Shown in pieces: positions 58,863 to 64,000 of a stretch of 64,000 bases of DNA. The stretch is from Atherix ibis (lineage: Eukaryota > Arthropoda > Insecta > Diptera > Athericidae). Every line of letters begins with the position of its first letter. Within the stretch, counting starts at the first letter, position 1. Below the pieces are notes generated by a model. It worked only from the letters and a program-made list of their open reading frames with translations. It was not told where the DNA came from and searched no databases. The position numbers were made by a program, and so were the translations under genes. The stretch covers positions 21,554,811-21,618,810 of the forward strand of contig OY282605.1 of NCBI GenBank assembly GCA_958298945.1. The letters run 5' to 3'.

Positions 58863-59006
58863 TTTCAATGTAGAAATTTTAAGGGAAAACTGATTATCAA
58901 CGGTCGAAGACAGCAGAAAGTTTTCACTATCTTCAAAGTCGAAATTACGATATAGTAAAATTTTTCCTACCACTTCATGTCCAGGTTTATCTATTGTCAG
59001 TGTTGA
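58863..59006 (-). other. possible host exon (144 nt)
   Basis: Minus strand: CTGCCCATGCAG before the first base at 59006, and GTAAGC right after the last at 58863. The 144 bases are 48 whole codons, open in this frame: STLTIDKPGHEVVGKILLYR, NFDFEDSENFLLSSTVDNQF, SLKISTLK. The pattern DFEDSENFLL...VDNQFSL faintly recalls a cadherin repeat, but this is a guess. The acceptor's pyrimidine tract is poor. Could equally be chance. Confidence 0.3.
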
Positions 59007-59524
59007 CTGCATGGGCAGACAACATGTCAAAATTTAATTAAAATCCAACACAGTGCAATTTTTTGGAAATGCCACACCTTTTTTTTTTTGCCAACACGAG
59101 CTGTTGATGATAATCGTACACTCGTCGTACAGAAGTCGAGATGGTGGGATTATGTGTGTAATTTCGTTTGTTGAAGTCTAAATAATTTTGATCTGATGAA
59201 AAAGTACTCAATAATATTAATTTCCTTTTGCCTATAGTCGTGATAAGTTCTCTTTGAATACTTTTAATATTTAATTTTGTAGAGATACACATGCAATTAA
59301 TTTATTATCGGCGAATTTTAATTATATCGGCATTCGAAATTGTTCATTTCTACTGTTAGCAATTATTGTACAATTTGGAATTTTCTATTTATTTGTATTT
59401 TTTTTTTCTAAATTTATACTACGAGTATACAGTAGTAGCCATTCAAATAGACCCACATCATATGACAGCGTAAAATATTCAATATGATATAATTTAACTT
59501 TAAATATTAAAATGTAATAATAAC
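59007..59524. other. unique DNA
   Basis: An 84-codon minus-strand frame at 59038-59292 is not recognised. Confidence 0.3.
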
Positions 59525-61233
59525 GGATTATCCATTTCGTGGTTCGGAATGTGCAGACTTTTTATTTGACAGCTGTCAAACATTTTTTACATCATCTAAG
59601 ATGGTATTTGTTTAGTTTATGTTTTGCCATTTTATATTAGAGATTATTTTATATCCATTGACGAATGCGTTTAAATTGTAAAATTTCAAAAAAAAAGTGG
59701 TAATTCTACAGTAGCCACGTTGCGAACAAAGTTTTCTACAGTGATGAGGTTTATTTCTTGCTAGGAGAAGATGTCAATAAGCAAAATTGACGTATATGGG
59801 GCTCTGAAAATCCACAAGTGACTGTGAACAAGTAATTGAATCCGTTTTGGTCTAATGGTGTCATTGGCTCATATTTCTTCAAAAATAAAGAACGAGAGAC
59901 CGTTACCGACCGTCAGTTCTGAGCGCAGTGGTCGTATGTAACTATTAGATTGTCCGGAAAGTAATTTCGTTGTTTTCGAAACAGAGGATTTAATTGTATT
60001 CTTTCACAACCAAATTCACACATAATCATATGTATTTTGACAGCTGACATAGCAAGGCTTGCTTGTGAAAAAAATCGATTGATTCTGCTTAGTAGTTTTT
60101 GGTTGATACCCTTTTAAATATGGATAAGTGGAAAACAGCATTTTCGGCATATTTTACTTTTTTACTATAGAAAAGATAAAAATGCTGTTCAAGCAAGAAA
60201 AAAATGATCCGATGTGTATGGGGAAGATGTGTTAAGTGAGCGGCAGTGCCAAAACTGGTTTGCAAAATTACGATCCGGCAATTTTGATCTCGAAGATGCA
60301 CCATCACGTTCTGTAAGGCTAGTTGAAGCTGATTAAGACACAATAAAGGTATTAATTATTCCAAACCGGCGAATAACAACTCGTGAGATCGCTGAGAGAT
60401 TAAATTTATCGAATTCGACCGTTCATGATCCTTTGAAATATCAAAGCTCGACATATGGGTTCCTCATCTTCTTACGGAAAAGAATTTGTGCCGTCGCATT
60501 GACGTGTGTGCTTTGCTTCTCAAACGCCAAGAAAATTATCCATTTTTGAAGCGTATCATCACTGGGGGACGAGAAATGGGTTGTCTACAACAATGTTAAT
60601 CATGCTACAGAAAGATGGTAAAGGGTATTATTGGATCAGAATGGATAATATTTAATTGAATAAAATAATTATTCACTATAAAAAAATCTTCTTTCATTTT
60701 TATAAAAAAAAAACGAAATTACTTCCCGGATAACCCATTTAGTTTTTTTTTGACTTCACTTGAAGATATTAATTCAGACCATATGTGGTTTCACCAAAAT
60801 AGTTTTAAAAGTCATACAGAATAACAAATTTGGTCTTCATTGCATGAAAAGTCCCCACGACACCTAATTTTTGATTGGATGATGGCCGTTGGCCTCCAAA
60901 ATCCTGCGACCTGACACCGTTGCACTTTTTTTTTATGGAACTACGCAAAAGAACGTATTAACGCATCTTAATTTTAAATTTTTAGAGCATTCAAGAACTA
61001 ACATCCATCAGTTAATAATAGCCCAAAATTTCCAAAAAAAAGTTATCAATAATTACCTTAAAAAAGATCAACTCGTGCAGGTATCTCGTGGCAGCCATTT
61101 TGAATAATGTTATATTTTATACATAATGGCAGGTTTCAAGGATTATAATCGTAAATTTTTTTATTAAAATCTTAATTAAAAGTAAATTTAATTTGATTTA
61201 ACTTTACTTTGTTAATTAAAAATTGGATAATCC
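59525..61233 (+). mobile_element. rosa-1 DD41D element carrying a nested mariner
   Basis: Ends: GGATTATCC...GTGGTTCGGAA at 59525 and AAAAATTGGATAATCC at about 61218-61233. A perfect TTTGACAGCTGTCAAA lies at 59565-59580. Left part: VFSDEVYFLLGEDVN, IWGSENPQVTVNK, GSYFF. The element is split at 59944 by a mariner and resumes at 60742 with LEDINSDHMWFHQN (Asn codon AAT at 60798-60800), KSHTE and an FFLWNY stretch, then NLKFLEHSRTNIHQLIIAQN and GSHFE. It ends with TATACATAATGGCAGG and the 3' repeat. Both halves are in register. Confidence 0.75.
59945..60739 (+). mobile_element. mellifera-type mariner, internally deleted, nested in rosa
   Basis: A 795-bp element with inverted repeats holding GTCCGGAAAGTAATTTCGT (left) and the matching GAAATTACTTCCCGGATAAC (right), with TA at 59943-59944 and 60740-60741. 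Transposase from ATG at 60120, frames broken: MDKWKTAFSAYF, KNAVQARKK, GEDVLSERQCQNWFAKLRSG, NFDLEDAPS, RRITTREIAERLNLSNSTVH, DIWVPHLLTEKNLCRRID, CALLLKRQENYPFLKRIITG with a one-base insertion before DEKWVVYNNV (first catalytic Asp). It then jumps to the extreme C-terminus (LPERW...LDQNG). Both other catalytic Asp residues are deleted. The N-terminal sequence and repeats fit the mellifera group of mariners. Confidence 0.8.
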
Positions 61234-61301
61234 TTTAATTAATGGCATAATTTCCCGCGCAAATTTCAAATGAACAATATTGTTAGGATTTGTTCCTATT
61301 T

Positions 61302-61318
61302 TAATGACCATCACTGTA
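61302..61318 (+). repeat. Tc1-like inverted-repeat end, left
   Basis: TTTAATGACCATCACTG matches, reversed, CAGTGGTGGTCATTAAA at 62388-62404 with one mismatch. Ends of this form (CAGTGGTGGTC) are typical of Tc1-like elements. Here the two ends face each other across the mariner at 61321. Confidence 0.5.
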
Positions 61319-61320
61319 TA

Positions 61321-62362
61321 CGAGGTCTGTTCAAAAAGTATCGCGAATTTTTTTCGATTTTTTATGGCGTTATGTTGGTACTCATGTCTCTCACTTATGC
61401 CGACAAGTTCGGCTATGTTGAATGTTCAGTTAATTTTTGACAGCTGCTTTGCTTGCACTTGTTTTGGTTCGTCTTCGATTTTTTTGCTCAATTTTGACCA
61501 CAAACAGCATCGCTAAGGAGCTGTTGGACTGTGTCCGCGACGACCCAAATTTGCTCCAGAGGATCATAACTGGTGACGCATCATGAGTTTATGGTTATGA
61601 CGTGGAAACCTATCATCCCAATGGAAGCTGCCGCACGAGCCAAGACCAAAAAAAGCGTGCCAGGTTCGGTCAAATGTGAAGGTTTTGCTTACAGTTTTCT
61701 TCGATTACAAGGCGTGGTGCATCACAAGTTCTTGCCACAGGGTAGAACGGTCAATAAGGAATATTATCTGCAAGTTATTACACTAATAATCTGGCCCCCT
61801 GTAACTTTTATCTTGTTCCCGAAACTGAAGAGCCCCATTAAAAGAGAAATAATAATTTCAGATCAGAATGCACACCAAACAGTCATTTTTCACGGATACA
61901 ATGGCTTTGCCACAGTTACTTATGGGGGTTTTTCAGTGTCCCTTATTCAGAAATTTTGCTTATTGACATATTCACTGAGCGAGAAATTCTCCTCTTAAAG
62001 TGCAAAACAACGACAAATTGCCAACTTTTCTAGAAATAATGCCGCAGTCACCGTATTTTTTCTAATAAGGCCGCAGCCACCGTATCCGCCAGATCTGGCC
62101 CCGTGCGACTTTTTTCCGAAACTGAAGAGCCCCTGGAAAGGACAACGCTACGCTACGATTGAAGAGATAAAGACGACATCCAAGGAGGAGCTGAACAAGA
62201 TCACAAAAAATAAAGTGCTTCGAGGATTGGAAAAAAACGTTGGCACAAGCATATAATATCTGGTGGGGATTACTTTGAAGGGGACAAAATAGATATTCAT
62301 GACTAAATAAATAATTTAAAAAAAAAAACACAAAATTCGCGATACTTTTTGAACAGACCTCG
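61321..62362 (+). pseudogene. mariner (DD34D) copy 3, with a captured rosa piece
   Basis: Both inverted repeats (CGAGGTCTGTTCAAAAAGTA and its reverse, ending 62362) and TA on both sides are present. The leader jumps at about 61490 into LLNFDHKQHR, the same deletion as copy 1, so the DNA-binding half is missing. Then IAKELLDCVRDDPNLLQRII, a TGDAS* remnant of the first catalytic motif, VPGSVKCEGFAYSFLRLQG and RTVNKEYYLQVI in broken frames. The second Asp region is lost. After a first PPVTFILFPKLKSP, a 160-base minus-strand rosa fragment (61857-62020) is interposed; then the segment MPQPPYPPDLAPCDFF-PKLKSP repeats, followed by an intact-looking EEIKTTSKEELNKITK and WHKHIISGGDYFEGDKIDIH end. Confidence 0.85.
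61857..62020 (-). mobile_element. rosa transposase fragment inside mariner copy 3
   Basis: On the minus strand: SLSEYVNKQNF, TVAKPLYP and MTVWCAFWS, the DD41D stretch between first and second catalytic motifs. No rosa ends are present, so it did not arrive by normal transposition. Confidence 0.7.
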
Positions 62363-62386
62363 TATAATATTTTAAAAAGAAAATTA

Positions 62387-62410
62387 TATACAGTGGTGGT
62401 CATTAAAATA
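62387..62410 (+). repeat. Tc1-like inverted-repeat end, right
   Basis: CAGTGGTGGTCATTAAAATA, preceded by TA. The sequence to its right (62411 onward) has no recognisable transposase. Confidence 0.5.
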
Positions 62411-63495
62411 TAAATCAAAAAATCCATTTTGATGAACCTTTCTTTATCAAAAAAAAAAAAAATACCCCAATTTCATCTAAAACCTTTCCGATATAAGTAA
62501 ATTCTTCATCACACACATTATGTTTGAATAAATGATTAGTTATGTTATAAATATTCAATATCTAATTCGATAAGAAATAATAAAAATTGTGTATTTATGA
62601 TTGATTGGGCAAACAGCAATAGTAAAAATCGTCCATAACAAAGTATTTATTTTCGTGGTGGATTGTCATAAAATTTCTGAATGAATTATTATCGAGTATC
62701 TTCTTAGGGTTTTTCCAAAATATGGCTTAGGACAATAAAACAATAAAATATCGAAATTTAAGAACGAAAAACATGCTTTCTTTGACTAAGATATTTTAGG
62801 ATAGGTAATTACAAAACTATCATCAGCAAACTGTAAAACAGGTACAAACATTGAAGGATTATAAAAAAAAATAAATACAAAAAAAAAGTTGGCGATAACT
62901 TCTAAGAAACGAAATTCTTGGATTTTAGTAAAACTAAAGAAACGTCCTTTTTCGGTAATAAATCCAAAATAACAAAATCTTCTGCATATAAGCAAATTTC
63001 AACTTTGAACAGGACACATACACGGAAAACCTTAACAGTTACAGTGACTTACAAAATTTTGGTAGAAAATTTTAGAAAAGTTTTTTTTCTTCTTCTGGAA
63101 AATAATTTTTATCAAAAAAAACATGCTTTTAGAAGAAAAAAGGTATATTTTTAATTATAATTTATAGCATTTAATGAGTTGCACTAAAATAATAGAAAAA
63201 CGTAAAGAAAATGGATGCGGTGCCATATTCCGATAATTGAATTTTATTCTTTAATATCGAATAAATTATATAAAAAAGAACAAAAAGAAAGTTCGAAATT
63301 AAATCGGATCAATAATAATAATTATTGATGATTATCGTTTATTTTTAAATTTTATGCGGCAAATAATTTCCTCTCATAGCTGTGAAATACCACATGACAT
63401 TCAAGTTCGTAGTCTAGGACTCTGCTCAGATAAGCATGGAATCTCTATAAGACTAGAACCAAACCGACAAAACAGCCAACTACTTTGAGTTCAAA
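62411..63495. other. AT-rich DNA
   Basis: No gene recognised; short frames only. Confidence 0.4.
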
Positions 63496-63499
63496 ACAA

Positions 63500-63625
63500 A
63501 TGTTCTAAATTCATTATTTAGACAGCATAAAAGCTTTTTTCTACCAATATGAACTTACGGACTAGAACTCTGAGACTCTATCAAGCCTTCCAATTCCCAT
63601 AGAATATAATTCCCCTAATTAAAAA
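63500..63625 (+). pseudogene. Jockey-like ORF2 C-terminal fragment
   Basis: HKSFFLPI*TYGLEL*DSIKPSNS matches the conserved PIWTYGIELWG...SN segment near the end of Jockey-type ORF2. Only about 40 codons are visible. Confidence 0.5.
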
Positions 63626-63717
63626 TAATTAATTTCTGATTTTAATGTCCATAACAGTATTGTTTGCCGTCGAAATTTGAATTTCAAGTGTATTTTATAT
63701 AATTTCACTTTCCGAAG

Positions 63718-64000
63718 TACGAGGGTTATATGATAAATACTTGGCCTTGACTAGAAAAAAACATTTTTATATATAAAATTCATTATATTTTTCAACACTA
63801 TATTCTTTTAGCTCGATACACTTTGTTTAAAGTTTTTCTATGTTTTGTATTCCATCTAAAAAATATGATCTCTCCAACCCTTCAAAAAAGGCAATCACCT
63901 CTTAACGTTTAAACCAAATCTTTTCCCGCTGAGCCAGTTTTTCATATTTGCAAATAGAAAATAATTGCTGAGGGCTAAATATGGACAAATGTGGTGGATG
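63718..64000 (-). pseudogene. mariner C-terminal part, runs off the window
   Basis: The left edge, TACGAGGGTTATATGATAAA at 63718, is the 3' inverted repeat. Reading leftwards from 64000 on the minus strand: PYLALSNYFLFANMKNWL (worn YSPDLAPSDYFLF, third catalytic Asp changed to Asn), SGKRFGLN, VIAFFEGLERSYFLDGIQNI, EKL*TKCIELKEYSVEK. A different mariner lineage from the three CGAGGTCTG copies. The rest lies beyond the window. Confidence 0.65.

Overview
This is a strongly AT-rich eukaryotic stretch that looks like insect genomic DNA, most likely intronic or intergenic and probably from a fly. The evidence is many decayed Tc1/mariner-superfamily elements (mariner DD34D and rosa-like DD41D), R1-like and Jockey-like non-LTR fragments, several satellite arrays, and almost no open reading frame that is not transposon-derived. 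No bacterial-type gene, operon, CRISPR array or RNA gene was recognised. Species is not determinable by eye.

Layout. 0-12 kb: rosa-like DD41D relics (1-262, 2760-4013, 8224-9461) in unique AT-rich DNA, then a truncated mariner (10948-11800). 13.3-15.1 kb: a satellite of about 16-bp units. 17.6-19.0 kb: a fold-back element and a 13-bp minisatellite. 20.4-22.3 kb: an inverted copy of the 2.8-4.65 kb block, carrying the same two rosa relics. 23.4-25.6 kb: a satellite with a 302-bp higher-order unit. 27.4-29.4 kb: two more DD41D relics and an R1-like fragment holding a perfect 55-bp-arm palindrome. 30.3-32.2 kb: a 115-bp tandem array fused to a mariner. 33.9-35.0 kb: a rosa-2 copy. 36-38.2 kb: Tc1-like, R1-like and Jockey-like fragments. 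38.7-40.0 kb: the best preserved element of the window, a mariner with both inverted repeats and one stop codon in its 350-codon frame. 40.1-45.6 kb: two more arrays of the 16-bp satellite in the opposite orientation. 46.9-49.5 kb: tandem rosa copies. 50-54 kb: mariner, hAT-like and Jockey-like relics and a 700-bp purine tract. 56-62.4 kb: rosa and Jockey relics, a mariner nested in a rosa, and a mariner with a captured rosa piece. The window ends inside another mariner.

Host genes. The only good candidate is a 101-nt exon on the plus strand at 46000-46100, with a pyrimidine tract and AG before it and GTAAGC after it. Weaker minus-strand exon candidates lie at 42236-42440 and 58863-59006, and an unrecognised coding-like stretch at 22560-23060. 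The window may therefore lie in large introns.

No working multi-gene system was found. The unusual signals are structural: perfect palindromes inside badly decayed elements, an inverted duplication 16 kb apart, one satellite family at three loci in both orientations, deletion derivatives shared between separate copies, and a recurrent Asp-to-Asn change at the second catalytic position of most DD41D copies. All similarity statements come from reading and hand translation, not from searches.
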